A DNA stretch of 41,357 nucleotides from JAHJTW01 sp964545545 (GTDB taxonomy: Bacteria; Krumholzibacteriota; Krumholzibacteriia; LZORAL124-64-63), in contig CAZJGK010000020.1 of assembly GCA_964545545.1 (NCBI GenBank), positions 1 to 41,357 on the forward strand. The letters are read 5' to 3'. The notes under the pieces were generated by a model that had not been told where the DNA came from, did no database searches, and was given only the letters and a program-made list of their open reading frames with translations. A program made the position numbers and the translations under genes. Within the stretch, counting starts at the first letter, position 1. Every line of letters starts with the position of its first letter. Positions 7,666 to 17,900 of this stretch are shown one piece after another.

Positions 7666-8625
7666 ATGAAGAGAATAGGTGTGCTGACAGGTGGCGGCGA
7701 CGCGGCCGGCATGAACCCCGCCCTGCGAGCGGTGGTGCGCACCGCAGAACTGCGCGGCGTGGAAGTCATCGGTATCCAGAAGGGCTGGCAAGGTTTGGCC
7801 GAGGGCACCACGGAGATCCTCACCTCCTCAGGCGTGAGCGGCATCATGGCCAAGGGTGGGACGATCCTGCGCACCTTCCGCTACCCTGAATTCGCCACTC
7901 CCGAAGGGACCGCGCCGGTCGCCAAGACCCTGAAGAAACTCAACCTCGACGGGATGATCATCATCGGCGGCGACGGCAGTTTTCGCGGCGCAAAAAAACT
8001 TGAAGACGAGTTGGGCCTGCCGGTGATCGGTATCCCGGCCACCATCGACAACGACATTCCGGGCACGGACATTTCCATCGGGTTCGACACCGCCCTCAAC
8101 ATCGCCATCGAGGCCGTGGACAAGGTGCGCGACACCGCCACCAGTCATGGCCGCATCTTCGTCATCGAGGTCATGGGGCGGGAGTACGGTCTGCTGGCAG
8201 CCCAGGTCGCCATCGCCACCGGGGCCGAGGAGGTGCTGTTGCCGGAAATCCCCTACAACCTGGATGACCTGGCCCGACGCATCACCTTGGGTTACGACCG
8301 GGGCAAGCAGCATGCCATCATCATCGTGGCCGAGGGCGCAGGCAAGGCGTCCTACGTGACCTTCGAAATCAAGGAACGCATACAGCGGGGCGTGCGCATG
8401 GTCGTGCTGGGTCATGTCCAGCGCGGAGGCTCGCCTTCCGGCTATGACCGCATCCTCGCTTCCCGGCTGGGCTACCACGCCACCGAAATGCTGTTGGAGG
8501 GCAAACACGGGGTGATGGTGGGGCTGGTAGCCAACAAGATCAAAACCTCGAGCCTGGATAAGAACACCCGCCTATCCGGCAAGGCCGTGCTGCGCGACGC
8601 GCGTCTCATGGAAGCGCTGGTCTAG
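7666..8625 (+). CDS. pfkA: ATP-dependent 6-phosphofructokinase
   Basis: Phosphorylates fructose-6-phosphate to the 1,6-bisphosphate, the committed step of glycolysis. The 319-residue length is that of bacterial ATP-PFK. GGDGS at 101-105 has the glycine typical of ATP use; pyrophosphate enzymes usually have Asp there. The catalytic loop reads PATIDND (124-130, base Asp128), with Ala where E. coli has Gly and pyrophosphate enzymes have Lys. The MGREYG substrate loop and HVQRGGSPS are present. The start is ATG at 7666, six bases after CGGAGG; a TTG two codons earlier is dismissed. It follows rarA by 2 nt and is closed by the hairpin at 8655-8684. Confidence 0.95.
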   Translation: MKRIGVLTGGGDAAGMNPALRAVVRTAELRGVEVIGIQKGWQGLAEGTTEILTSSGVSGIMAKGGTILRTFRYPEFATPEGTAPVAKTLKKLNLDGMIIIGGDGSFRGAKKLEDELGLPVIGIPATIDNDIPGTDISIGFDTALNIAIEAVDKVRDTATSHGRIFVIEVMGREYGLLAAQVAIATGAEEVLLPEIPYNLDDLARRITLGYDRGKQHAIIIVAEGAGKASYVTFEIKERIQRGVRMVVLGHVQRGGSPSGYDRILASRLGYHATEMLLEGKHGVMVGLVANKIKTSSLDKNTRLSGKAVLRDARLMEALV

Positions 8626-8654
8626 TTCCTGTTCCCCGGACCCGGGTAGGCAAA

Positions 8655-8684
8655 AGGCAGGGCTCCCGCATGGGAGCCCTGCCT
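8655..8684. terminator. bidirectional intrinsic terminator
   Basis: A 13-bp perfect stem, AGGCAGGGCTCCC (8655-8667) with GGGAGCCCTGCCT (8672-8684) around GCAT, lies between the converging pfkA and lipoprotein genes. The short T-run (TTTT) follows on the minus strand, so it works best for the lipoprotein transcript and probably also ends pfkA. Confidence 0.75.
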
Positions 8685-8727
8685 GCGTCCAACGTGCCCA
8701 TTCACGGGGCACCGATCATCTCATCTC

Positions 8728-9609
8728 TTAGGGTGTGCCCTGCACGAAGCTGTTGGCGAACTTCATCCAGTTGATCTGCATGGTGCCCACCACATGGCCG
8801 AGACCCGGGTGTTCGACCTTGCGCAGGGAGTACTCGTCGACCAGGGAGACCAGGGAGAATGATCCCACCAGGGGATAACCCTGATCCTTCATCAGGTGCA
8901 GCATCCAGTCGGCGCCCTTGTCCAGGTTGACGATCTCCAGGGAGGAATTGGGGAACACGGCGTACCACGCGTAGTCGCCGGGAGCGGGGTTGGCCATGGC
9001 TTCCTCGGAAAGATCGTGCTTCGGCACGTAAACGAAGTTCTCGATGCCGGACTGGATGGCACGCAGATCGTCACCCTCGTTCTCCGGCAGATAAATGGAC
9101 CTGGCTTCCTTGATGTCGCTGGTCTTCCAACCCAGATCAGGCAGCGGCGCTCCCGGTGTTTCCAGGTCGACCTGACCGGAACGCAGCAGCTTGGGCAGCA
9201 CATAACCCTGGGGGGTGGCCAGGCTGTCGGCCTCGATCACACCGTTGCGCACGATGCGACGCAACACCAGGTGAGTGGGCTGGGGCGTGAACGTCTTCTG
9301 CACGCCCAGGCGGGTTCCGGCGAGGTTCTGGTAGTTGTTTTCCAGATCCTTGGCCACCAGGAACTCAAGGAGATTGCCGTCGCGGATCATGGCCACGTCA
9401 CCACGCACATATTCGAACTCGGGAGCATCGATCTCGAACAGGAAATTCACGCTCAGGGTATCCCCCTGGATGAGACGGTGCAGGGTTGTGTAGACATACG
9501 GGTCCACGACTTCCTTGCTCCCACAACCGATCAAACCGATAAAGGTCACGACCGCAAGGGCCAACAAAAGGGCAGACAACCCGCGACGCGCCGAAAAAAC
9601 ACCGAACAT
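8728..9609 (-). CDS. lipoprotein of unknown function
   Basis: I do not recognise the family. The 293-residue product has a clear lipoprotein signal: a basic start (ARR), a hydrophobic stretch at about 11-27 and the lipobox LIGC with Cys29, so it should be exported and lipidated. The mature part is mixed alpha/beta, rich in Asp/Glu, with no recognisable catalytic motif. Two stretches, GDYAWYAVFPNSSLEIV and GYPLVGSFSLVSLVDEYSL, look like beta-rich domain segments. GGGAGG stands 8 nt before the ATG. It is monocistronic, with its own 5' gap of about 215 bp and the terminator at 8655-8684 behind it. No neighbour hints at its role. Confidence 0.8.
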   Translation of the reverse strand: MFGVFSARRGLSALLLALAVVTFIGLIGCGSKEVVDPYVYTTLHRLIQGDTLSVNFLFEIDAPEFEYVRGDVAMIRDGNLLEFLVAKDLENNYQNLAGTRLGVQKTFTPQPTHLVLRRIVRNGVIEADSLATPQGYVLPKLLRSGQVDLETPGAPLPDLGWKTSDIKEARSIYLPENEGDDLRAIQSGIENFVYVPKHDLSEEAMANPAPGDYAWYAVFPNSSLEIVNLDKGADWMLHLMKDQGYPLVGSFSLVSLVDEYSLRKVEHPGLGHVVGTMQINWMKFANSFVQGTP

Positions 9610-9796
9610 GAACCAACCTCCCTGAGGGTATTCCCTGAGCCTTACCGGTGGTATGCAAGGACTTCATCCCCATCGCCACACCGGGAAACCAGATCGCTGG
9701 ATGCGGTGGATGGGACCGTCAACCTTAGCCTAAAATTCCACCCCATGAAAGTGCAGCATGGCCCCAAAAAATGCAAATGCAATCCGCGCGACCAAT

Positions 9797-9817
9797 CCGG
9801 AAAGGGCCCCTTTCCGG
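9797..9817 (-). terminator. hairpin downstream of the tnaA gene pair, probable terminator
   Basis: CCGGAAAGGG (9797-9806) pairs with CCCTTTCCGG (9808-9817); the stem is perfect and the real loop will be the central GGCCCC. It lies 7 nt past the stop of the gene at 9825. No T-run follows directly, so termination is likely but not certain. The remaining 9610-9796 shows nothing I can name. Confidence 0.45.
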
Positions 9818-9824
9818 TGGTGCG

Positions 9825-10484
9825 CTATAGTCGAGGCAAGCGGCGGATGACCTTCAGGACAGCCTCCTGGGTATTGATTTCCCCGTCCCACAGGGACTGA
9901 AAGACCCGCCAATGGTCGGGGAGCAGGATTGCCGAGCCCGCAAAGAGCCTGGAGAAAATCCCCCGCCGCCAAAAAAGTGAAAACCCGGGCAGACCCCAAC
10001 GGGCCAAACGGCCGTCCACGGTCACCGACCACCCGGCCTGGAAAGCCTCACCCCGACCCGGGGGGATCGTGGCCATATTCACCCTTCGGCCGAGCAAATC
10101 GCCGGCGAAAAGGAAATGATGGTGCAGGAAACGCGCCGCGGAATCAGCGGCGAAGGGGCGCGAGGCGGAATCCCCCTCGAAACGCGGAGCGGGCCGTTGC
10201 TCCCATATCTCGGGCCCCGTGCTCAAGGCCGAGGTCAAAGGTTCCGCTTCCAGGAAAGCCTCCCGGCTGCAATAAAGAGCGAAGGTCCGGCCGTCATCGC
10301 CGGCAGGTTCAAACCCGTACCAGGAAAAATCCCCACCGGGCAGGCCATCCACACAGATCATCACGGGGGGACCCGGTCCGGCCTCGCCCAGGTGAGCCAA
10401 GGCCTCATGGCCGGCCGCCTCGATCCTGGCGGCCAATTCTCCCGTGACTCCGGTCACCCGGATGGTTGGCGGCCCGGATTCCAT
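9825..10484 (-). CDS. unknown protein encoded directly behind tryptophanase
   Basis: I cannot assign a family. The 219-residue soluble-looking protein has no signal peptide or membrane segment. Its middle holds a striking SAARFLHHHFLFAGDLLG stretch whose three His followed by Gly-Asp could bind metal, although no HExxH is present. The C-terminal half is rich in Trp, Phe and Arg (GFSLFWRRGIFSRLF, DHWRVFQSLWDGE). ATG at 10484 is chosen because GGGAGG in the tail of tnaA stands 8 nt before it; a TTG two codons earlier overlaps the tnaA stop but is too close to that site. The 2-nt spacing from tnaA makes a shared transcript almost certain, so a role tied to amino-acid lyase metabolism or indole is a fair guess only. 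Confidence 0.75.
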   Translation of the reverse strand: MESGPPTIRVTGVTGELAARIEAAGHEALAHLGEAGPGPPVMICVDGLPGGDFSWYGFEPAGDDGRTFALYCSREAFLEAEPLTSALSTGPEIWEQRPAPRFEGDSASRPFAADSAARFLHHHFLFAGDLLGRRVNMATIPPGRGEAFQAGWSVTVDGRLARWGLPGFSLFWRRGIFSRLFAGSAILLPDHWRVFQSLWDGEINTQEAVLKVIRRLPRL

Positions 10485-10486
10485 CT

Positions 10487-11890
10487 TCAATCCCTCCCGG
10501 TCAGCAGGTCCCCTCCCCCGATCGGTCTCAGGGTCGCGGTGAAATGGCGCAGGGCCTTGGGCTCATAGGTGATTTCCAGTCCGCGCAAACGCTCGCCCAG
10601 GCGCATCACCCGCGCGCAGATCTCGGCGACATAATCCAGCTGGGTGTGGGTGTAGACCCGACGGGGAACAGCGAGACGCACGAGCTCCATGGCCGGGTGA
10701 ACCGTGGCGCCGGTGTCCGGATCCTTGTGGTCGAACATCAGGCTGCCGATCTCCACGCCCCGCACGCCGCCCTCCAGGTACAGGGCCGCGGTGAAAGCCT
10801 GGGCGGGAAACTCGGACGGCGGTATGTGCGGCAGGGCGGCTCGGGCATCGAGGTAGATGGCGTGCCCGCCGGCCGGACGCAGGTAGGGCACCTCGAGCTC
10901 ATCCAGGCGCCGGCCGAGCCGCGCAACCTGGCCGATCCTGTAGGCCAAATAATCCGCGTCCAGGACCTCCCGCAAGCCCTGGCTGATGGCCGCCAGGTCT
11001 CGTCCCGCCAGCCCCCCGTAGGTGGGGAATCCCTCGCGCAAGATCAGGAGGTTGGTCACCTTGAGGGCAAGATCGTCGTCGTTCAGGCAGAGGAAGCCCC
11101 CGATGTTGACCAGGGCGTCCTTCTTGGCGCTCATGGTGCAACCGTCGCCCATGGCGAACATCTCGCGGCAAATGTCCTTGATGGCGTGGTCGCCATAGCC
11201 CGCTTCACGTTGCTGGATGAACCATGCGTTCTCCGCGAACCGGCACGCGTCGAAGATCAGGGGTACTCCCTGCTCATGACAGAAGGCGGAGACAGCGCGG
11301 ATATTCCCCATGGATACCGGCTGGCCGCCGCCGCTGTTGTTGGTGATGGTCAACATGACCATGGGGATCCGGTGGGCGCCGTACTTGGCGAAGGCCGCCT
11401 TCAGTTTATCCAGGGACATGTCGCCCTTGAACGGCGCCTCCAGGGTGGGATCCAGACACTGGTCGTCCATGCAATCGAGGGCGATGCCGCCGACGTGTTC
11501 CACATTGGCGCGCGTGGTGTCGAAATGGATGTTGCTGGGAACAACCTGTCCGGTCTGGACCCCGACGGCGAACAGGATGCCTTCGGCGGCCCGGCCCTGG
11601 TGCGCGGGAATCACATGCTTGAAACCGAAAATATCACGGATGACTTCTTCGAACTCGACGAAGGAACGGCTCTGGGCGTACGCCTCGTCCCCGGTCATCA
11701 TGGCCGCCCACTGGCGATCACTCATGGCGCTGGTCCCGCTGTCGGTCAACAGGTCGACATAGATGCCCTCGGACGGAATTTTGAAAACATTGTAACCCGC
11801 AGCTTTCAGCAGCCGGGCGCGTTCCTCGCGGGGGATGCGGTGAATGCGTTCGACGACCTTGATGCGATAGGGTTCGAAAGGCAGATCCAT
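10487..11890 (-). CDS. tnaA: tryptophanase (tryptophan indole-lyase)
   Basis: A PLP enzyme that splits tryptophan into indole, pyruvate and ammonia. The 467-residue product aligns end to end with tryptophanase and tyrosine phenol-lyase. The PLP lysine is Lys257 in SAKKD, and substrate and cofactor loops DLLTDSGT (46-53) and HQGR (97-100) are present. The two enzymes differ at known positions. Tyrosine phenol-lyase has Arg381 and a Phe in LRFFTA; this protein has Ile381 (VEIGS) and His449 (LRHFTA), the tryptophanase states. Other stretches, such as SAMSDRQW and VNIGGFLCLNDDD, look more like phenol-lyase. The start at 11890 has GGGAG 8 nt upstream. No tnaC-type leader peptide is seen in the 101 bp upstream. 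The next gene follows within 2 nt. Confidence 0.88.
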   Translation of the reverse strand: MDLPFEPYRIKVVERIHRIPREERARLLKAAGYNVFKIPSEGIYVDLLTDSGTSAMSDRQWAAMMTGDEAYAQSRSFVEFEEVIRDIFGFKHVIPAHQGRAAEGILFAVGVQTGQVVPSNIHFDTTRANVEHVGGIALDCMDDQCLDPTLEAPFKGDMSLDKLKAAFAKYGAHRIPMVMLTITNNSGGGQPVSMGNIRAVSAFCHEQGVPLIFDACRFAENAWFIQQREAGYGDHAIKDICREMFAMGDGCTMSAKKDALVNIGGFLCLNDDDLALKVTNLLILREGFPTYGGLAGRDLAAISQGLREVLDADYLAYRIGQVARLGRRLDELEVPYLRPAGGHAIYLDARAALPHIPPSEFPAQAFTAALYLEGGVRGVEIGSLMFDHKDPDTGATVHPAMELVRLAVPRRVYTHTQLDYVAEICARVMRLGERLRGLEITYEPKALRHFTATLRPIGGGDLLTGRD

Positions 11891-11991
11891 GATGTTCTCC
11901 CGTCTTGCCAAGCTGCCCATGGCCGGCTGGATGACCGGCTGATCACCCCGAAACTAATCCCCCGGGCGGCAGGGAACAAGGTCGACCCGGA

Positions 11992-14900
11992 TCATGGCCG
12001 CCCCGCGCCCGGCAAGGGGGATCGCTCCTGGTACAGGACCAGCAGGCTGGTGGTCACCCGGCTCCAGTGCAGGTAGTGCCTCAGGACCGGCTCACTGCCG
12101 AGGCACAGATACATCAAGGTGGGCGCCCAGATGCCGGGCAGGCGCCCGGCCTGCGCCAGCAGGGCGGTGGGATGCCGGTCCGCCTCCACCACGATCCCCA
12201 GCTCCCGATGGATGAGTTGCAGGGCGACGGCCACCAGCGGCGTGGCCATGAATTCCTCCCCTCCCATGGGGCCCCATGTCCGCATGAGATGATGCAGACG
12301 CCGCCGGTGAGGCGCATGGGCCATTACCTCCTGCAGGAAGCCAAGCCCCTGCAGCCGGTCCAGTATTCCCGCCAGGTTCTCCTGCTGGACAAGAGCGCGG
12401 TTTTCGGCGCACCACGCGGACCAGGAATCCGCCTCGAGACCACCGATCAAGCGGGGACACAAGGGTTTGCGGCCGGAATCCGCCAGGTCGGTCACGATGG
12501 CCAGGAATTCCCTGGGACCAGGAGTCAACCAGGGTTCCAGTTTGTCCTCGTCCACCACGGACCAACCCCGCTCGCCCAGGGAAAGCCCCAGATATTCAAG
12601 ATCACTGCGGACTCCGGCCACCACCCGCAAGAAAGCCTGGGGTCCGCTGAAAACCGGCTCGGCGAAAAGACGTCCCAAACATTGATCCAAATTGGCGGCG
12701 TATTCGGCAGACAACTCGCCCCGCACGGAGGACCCCGCCCCGGCGGGGAAATGCCGCCCCGCGGGAAAAAGTTCGCGCACGGCCGACCAGATTCTGCGGG
12801 AGGACCGCCGCTGGGAAAAGCACTCGCGAATCTGATCCGGTCTGGGCGCCGTCAAAAAGAGATTTTCCCAGGTTTCCTCGCTGGCCCAGGGATCGACGGT
12901 CACCAGCAACAGGCGGCCTCGGCCCAGCTGGGAAACCTTGTAGCGCAGATCGGCGGGAAACCGTTGGGCCTCGCAAAGGACAATGGCCTGCCCGGCACCC
13001 GTTGCCGGCAACTGACCGGTCTGTCCCGAAAGCACGGCACCGGAATCCGGAATTTCCACCGCATAATCCATACCCTGTCCCCAGCGCAGGAACTCCGCGC
13101 TGACATGGGCGGCCACCGCCGTGTCGGGACAAAAAACACGCACTTCAGGCGGCAGGCTCCGGCCTCCGCAAGCCAGGGCCAGGCCCCGCACCAGCGTTTC
13201 ATGGCGCCCGGTTCCCGCCGGGCCGCGCAGCACGAGCTGCCCGGGCTTGCGCGCGGCCACAGCGTCTGCGACCACCGTGATGTTCTCCTGTAACTCGGTG
13301 CTTGACCGCGCCTCTTTCGAAAGAAGATTCCGCAACCCATGCAGGGGCGAGGTTGAGGCTGAATCCTTGCCGCGGGACCCGTCCTCCGCGGGATCCAGCC
13401 CTCCCGCTTCTCCCAGGAGCCCGGCGCAAAGTTGCCAGGCGGGGTTGTGCTCCCGTTTGCCGGCGACGTCCGCCAGGGCCAGAAGGTCAACCAGGGAGAC
13501 GGCCTGATCACTGACCGGTCCGAGCCAACGCCAGAAGCCGAGGGCCGACCCCAGGGCCAGGAAATCCCGCTCGCGGGGGCCCGGTTCCCGCAAGCCTGTT
13601 TCCACCAGGAAGCCTCCGGGAGTTTCGATGGCCGCGTCCAGCATTTCGCTCAGGCGCAGTTGCAGGCGTTCCAGGCGGGCGTCAAGTTCCCCGGTCAAGC
13701 CGGCGGCATTTTCATCGCACCCGATCCACCGCAAATTGGTATTGAGAATTCCCCCCGGGCCGCGGTAAACCAGTCCCCCGGGCCGGGATCCGTCATATCC
13801 CCAATTTCCCAGCAACGCATCCAGACGCAAAAGATCAGCAGCATCGATCCCCGCCGGAGGCAATTCCAGGTCGATCCAGGTCCGCATGCCGGGAGCCAGC
13901 CCCTGGAACCACAAAGGCACCAGGATGGCCAGATCGCGGCCCATTTTTTCCAACGTATGTTCCAGCTCCGCATAGCGGTGGGAAATCAGAACTGCATGAC
14001 TTTGTTCCCTCAGCGGGGGCATGGTCGGCTCGCCAGGCAGGTCCCCCTCGACGCCGACCGCCGGCAGATGCTCCCCGCAAACGCCCAGGGCCCACCGCAG
14101 GACCCGGATACCCAGGGCAACCTCTTGCTCGGCCAGCCCCGACAACCAGGCAAGATATTTCAGCGAGACCTGTTCATGGGCCGACGTCAAACCGCTGGGG
14201 CCGGGGTCGGCTCCCCGGGTGGCCGTCAGCAGGGGCCGCAATCCCCGCAAAAGCCGGTTGAGCAACCAGTCGCGGCGTCCCATTGCCCGGGATTCATCAC
14301 CCGCGGACAGGGGCGCCTCGGCTCGGGATTCCCCCGCGGCGGAAACTGGCAGAGCCGTGGTCAGATGCTCGGGATTGACGATCTGGAAACGATCACCCAA
14401 CAACCCGGTCAGGAAATCGGACCACAGCCGGTCCAACTGTTCCGCATGCAGCACCAGCCGGCGACGGTGGACCTGGAGAAGGTCCCGCAGGGCCATGGCG
14501 GCGAAATGCCTTTCGTGGCCCGCATCCGGCAACCAGGCAGCAAAATCCTGAACGTGGATGACGACCGGCGGCCGCTGCGCGATGGTTTCCAGCAGATCCT
14601 GGTCGGCAAGCTGCTCGGGGGAAACCCACACCATGGCCGCCGGCGGCTGGTTGAATCCGCCCGGATGCCACACGCTGCAACCGGGAGCATGGTCCCGCTC
14701 GTTGACCGGCGACCACCGGACATCGCAAGTCCTGGAGACCATGAGCATCCAAGTACCCAGCCGGCCCTGCTCGCGCTCCATCTCAACGCGGTCGGCGTAG
14801 GGTTTCCAGCCGTTCCGGGACGGACCGAGTTCCAGGATAACGGAGCTGCCGCCGGTGATATTTTGCGGCGCAACGACACGAGGAGTTTCCGGGGCCGCAA

Positions 14901-17900
14901 CCAATTCGGTGTGAGCGCCCAACCAGCGATTCACGGCCACCGGGATGCTGGCCAGGGGCCCGCTTGCCCGACCGGAATCGGGCAGCTGGACGGGTTGGGC
15001 GTCCACGGCGCCGGCGAGCTGCTGCGCGGTGGTGAAGGACCAGGTGTCAGGTTCATCAAAGCAGACCCGGCTGCGCCCCCACAACATGTGACACCAGCGC
15101 ACGTCCAGCACCACAACTTCCCGCCAGGGACCGGCCATGAGCCCGGCCAATTCCAGGGCGCACCGGGCCAGGGTCAATTCAAACCAGGCTCTCCGCTCAA
15201 CATCCATTTCAGCCCAGGCGCAAGGATCGGTGCGGGTCGCCGCAGCCGAAAATTTTTCCGGAATTCCCGGCAGTTCAGGCAAGACCAGAACGTCCAATCC
15301 CGCCGGGAAAACCGCGTCCCCGGCCACGCCTTCCAGGAATTTGGACTGGATGGCTATCCCCGGCAGATCCTGGCGGGCCACATCATGCCAGAAGCGCCTT
15401 TGCACGTCCTCCTGAGGGACCAAAACCGCCAGACGTCGAGGCTCCTTCTGCCCCTGGAGCCACATGGCCTGGGCGGCCAGGGCCTGGCTTTGCAGCAACC
15501 GGGCATCAGGCCGGATCCCCTGATCCACCAGCTTCAGGGCCGGGGGGCGGCGGTCCTGAAGAGTCAGATGGTAGGCGTGTCCATAGGCCTGCAGAAGGTG
15601 TTCAAGGTAGGCCCCCAGCACATCGGGCATCCAGCAGGCCCCGGTCAAGAGGGAAAGATGCCGATGTCCCCGGGAATAAAGCAGGGTGTGCAGGTTCCGC
15701 ACGACTCCTTCGCCAGAACGCAGGAGCCCGCGATGCACCGCCGCACTGTCCCAGAATACCCAGGACGCATCACTGCCGTCAAAAATTCCCCAGCGCGCAT
15801 CCAGGGCGCCTTTATCCAGACACAGCGCGCTTCCCACTCCTCCGACAAGGCCCGACTTGCGCGCGCGTTGGATATACTGGCCACTCCATCCGTCGGCGCC
15901 GGAATCAGCCACGGCCTGGCGAGGAACCGCACGAACCACCTGGCCGTATGCTTCATAAATCTCATTTTCACAGGAAGTTCTGTTTCTTATCTCAATATAA
16001 TCCTCAAGATCTCCGTTGTGCGTTTCCACCAGACGAACCCAATGGAAAATCGGCAATAGGCCAACGGTTTCCGGGTCTCCCTGCCGGGCTTCGCTCAGCA
16101 AGTTGTCCAGCATCGCCAGGGCGGCCCCCAGGTCGTAGACCATGCCGTCGGGAGGGATGAGAGTCATGGGCCCCAGCACATTTCCCGCCAGGAAAGCCAT
16201 GCCGCGGGCCCGGTCCGGCCGGTCCCAGACAACCCTCCACTTGGCCTGATCCCCCCCCCAGGCTTTCATGACGGAGTCGCAATTCCCCGTGGTCACGATG
16301 GCCAGATCGTTCCGCCCCAGATCGGGTTGCAGGTCTCCGGCCAGACCGGGTTCCGCCACCCCTTCCCGCTCGCGCCAGGGGCCGGGCCGCGTCCACAGCA
16401 GGGGCAGGGTCCAGGGCGCAAAAGTCTCGTCCAGCGCCAACACGGCCGGTTTACCCAGACCCACGAGTTCATACAGGAACCACGCCGCTTCGTCGCCCCG
16501 ATGGCCCAAGGCCCGGATGCCGGCCCTCAAGGAAGGATCGGCGCGCTCCAGGCGGGTGCGCATGGCCAACACCAACAGGCCGGCCGACAAGGCCTGATGG
16601 GCGGGCCGGGTACGCCAGGAAGCGGGTGTGGGATTGCCGCGCGGGGGTTCCAGTTGCGGATGGCCCCAGCGTTCGGACCAATCCCGGCGCCAGGGGCCGA
16701 CCTCGGTCAGCCCCAGCAACAAAAAGTCGTCAAGACCAAAGTTCCCCTCCGGCAGGAGGGGTTCCAGCAGGGCGGCGGCCAGCCCCATCACCGTGTGCCT
16801 GCCGCAGGGGTGCTCCCATTGCTCCGCGGCGCACCCCACGGCGGCCGGAGACCAGGCCACGATCCGTTCACCACACCGTTTCAGCAGGGCGTCCAGATCG
16901 GAGGCCTCGGTCCCGGGGCGCCAGAAGGCCACATCCCGGGGCTGGTCATCCCACCAGAAAACCACACCCACGGAGCCATCGGGTTCCAGCCCCACGCTGG
17001 CCCAGGCCAGCTCCTGGTCGCCAACGATGTCCGGCCTGCGGAAGCCCACGCAGTCCAAGGCATGCTTGCGCCGCCAGGATGTTTGGCGACCCTCGCCGCA
17101 CAACCCGGGCTCAAGGGCGGCCAGGGCTTCCTGGTAGCGGGGAACCTGCAGGTGAAGACCGTCGATGTTGGCCAGGATTTCAAGGAGTCGCAAGCGGGCC
17201 TCATCCGTCCGGGTCCCCGCCTGGGGCGCCTGGGCCAGATACTGACCGTACAGGACAATGCAGGAACCGGGTTGCTGAAGCAGACGGTCGGCGCTGACGG
17301 CCTCCAGCCAGCTGCGCTCGGCTTCCAGGCGGCTGGAGGAGCCGAAGTATTCCCGGCGCAAAATCTGCAGGATGGCACGAGCCCATTCACCGGCCTCCGG
17401 GGAACCGGGGATCAACCCCCCCTGCTCGATGAAGGCATCCAGCAGGTCGCTGCCCTTGGCGGCCAGCCACAAACGATCCTCCTCGGTCAGGGGCAGATCA
17501 TGCCGCACAAGTTGGTGGTCAAAAGGCCGGCCGGTTTTTTGTCCGGTCCGAAAGATCCCCTTGAGGAGGGAGACCGCCGACCGGGGTTCGGAGGGAAACA
17601 GGCGGCTGCGGGAAACCAGGAACAGGGCCCGCTCCAGCACCGGCTGGTTGGTCTCGGCTTCATCCTCGGGCCGCAACCCCGCCAGCCGCAAGCCCTCGCG
17701 TACCATGACGTCGGCCCGCTTCTGGAATTCCTGGCGAAACTGCCCGGTTTCCTGGAGCCACCGCCCAGGGGAATCCGCGGCGGTCGCACCGGGGTCGCGG
17801 CGGTGAAGCATCAGCCGCAGGCGATCCCCCAGCTTTTCAGTCAAGAACACCCGGCCGGGCGATATCTCCCGCTGGTGTTCCGCCGCCATAAAAGCCGCTT

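Noticed and set aside
7666..8625. Pyrophosphate-dependent phosphofructokinase
   Set aside because: GGDGS rather than GGDD, and no Lys in the TIDND loop.
10487..11890. Tyrosine phenol-lyase as the call for the PLP lyase
   Set aside because: Ile381 and His449 are the tryptophanase states at the two specificity positions.
11891..11991. tnaC-like leader peptide ahead of tnaA
   Set aside because: No short frame with the conserved Trp-x11-Pro layout is visible in the 101-bp gap.
10466..12076. 536-codon plus-strand open frame opposite tnaA
   Set aside because: Antisense of tryptophanase with no recognisable domain.
13302..13514. Possible separate small genes within the giant gene region
   Set aside because: The giant frame is continuous from 17997 to 11992 without stop, and helicase-like motifs appear in it near its very end, so splitting it is not supported.
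13432..16059. 875-codon open frame on the plus strand inside the giant gene
   Set aside because: It is the antisense shadow of a GC-rich coding sequence: low-complexity Gly/Pro/Gln/Arg translation, no family likeness, no ribosome binding site.
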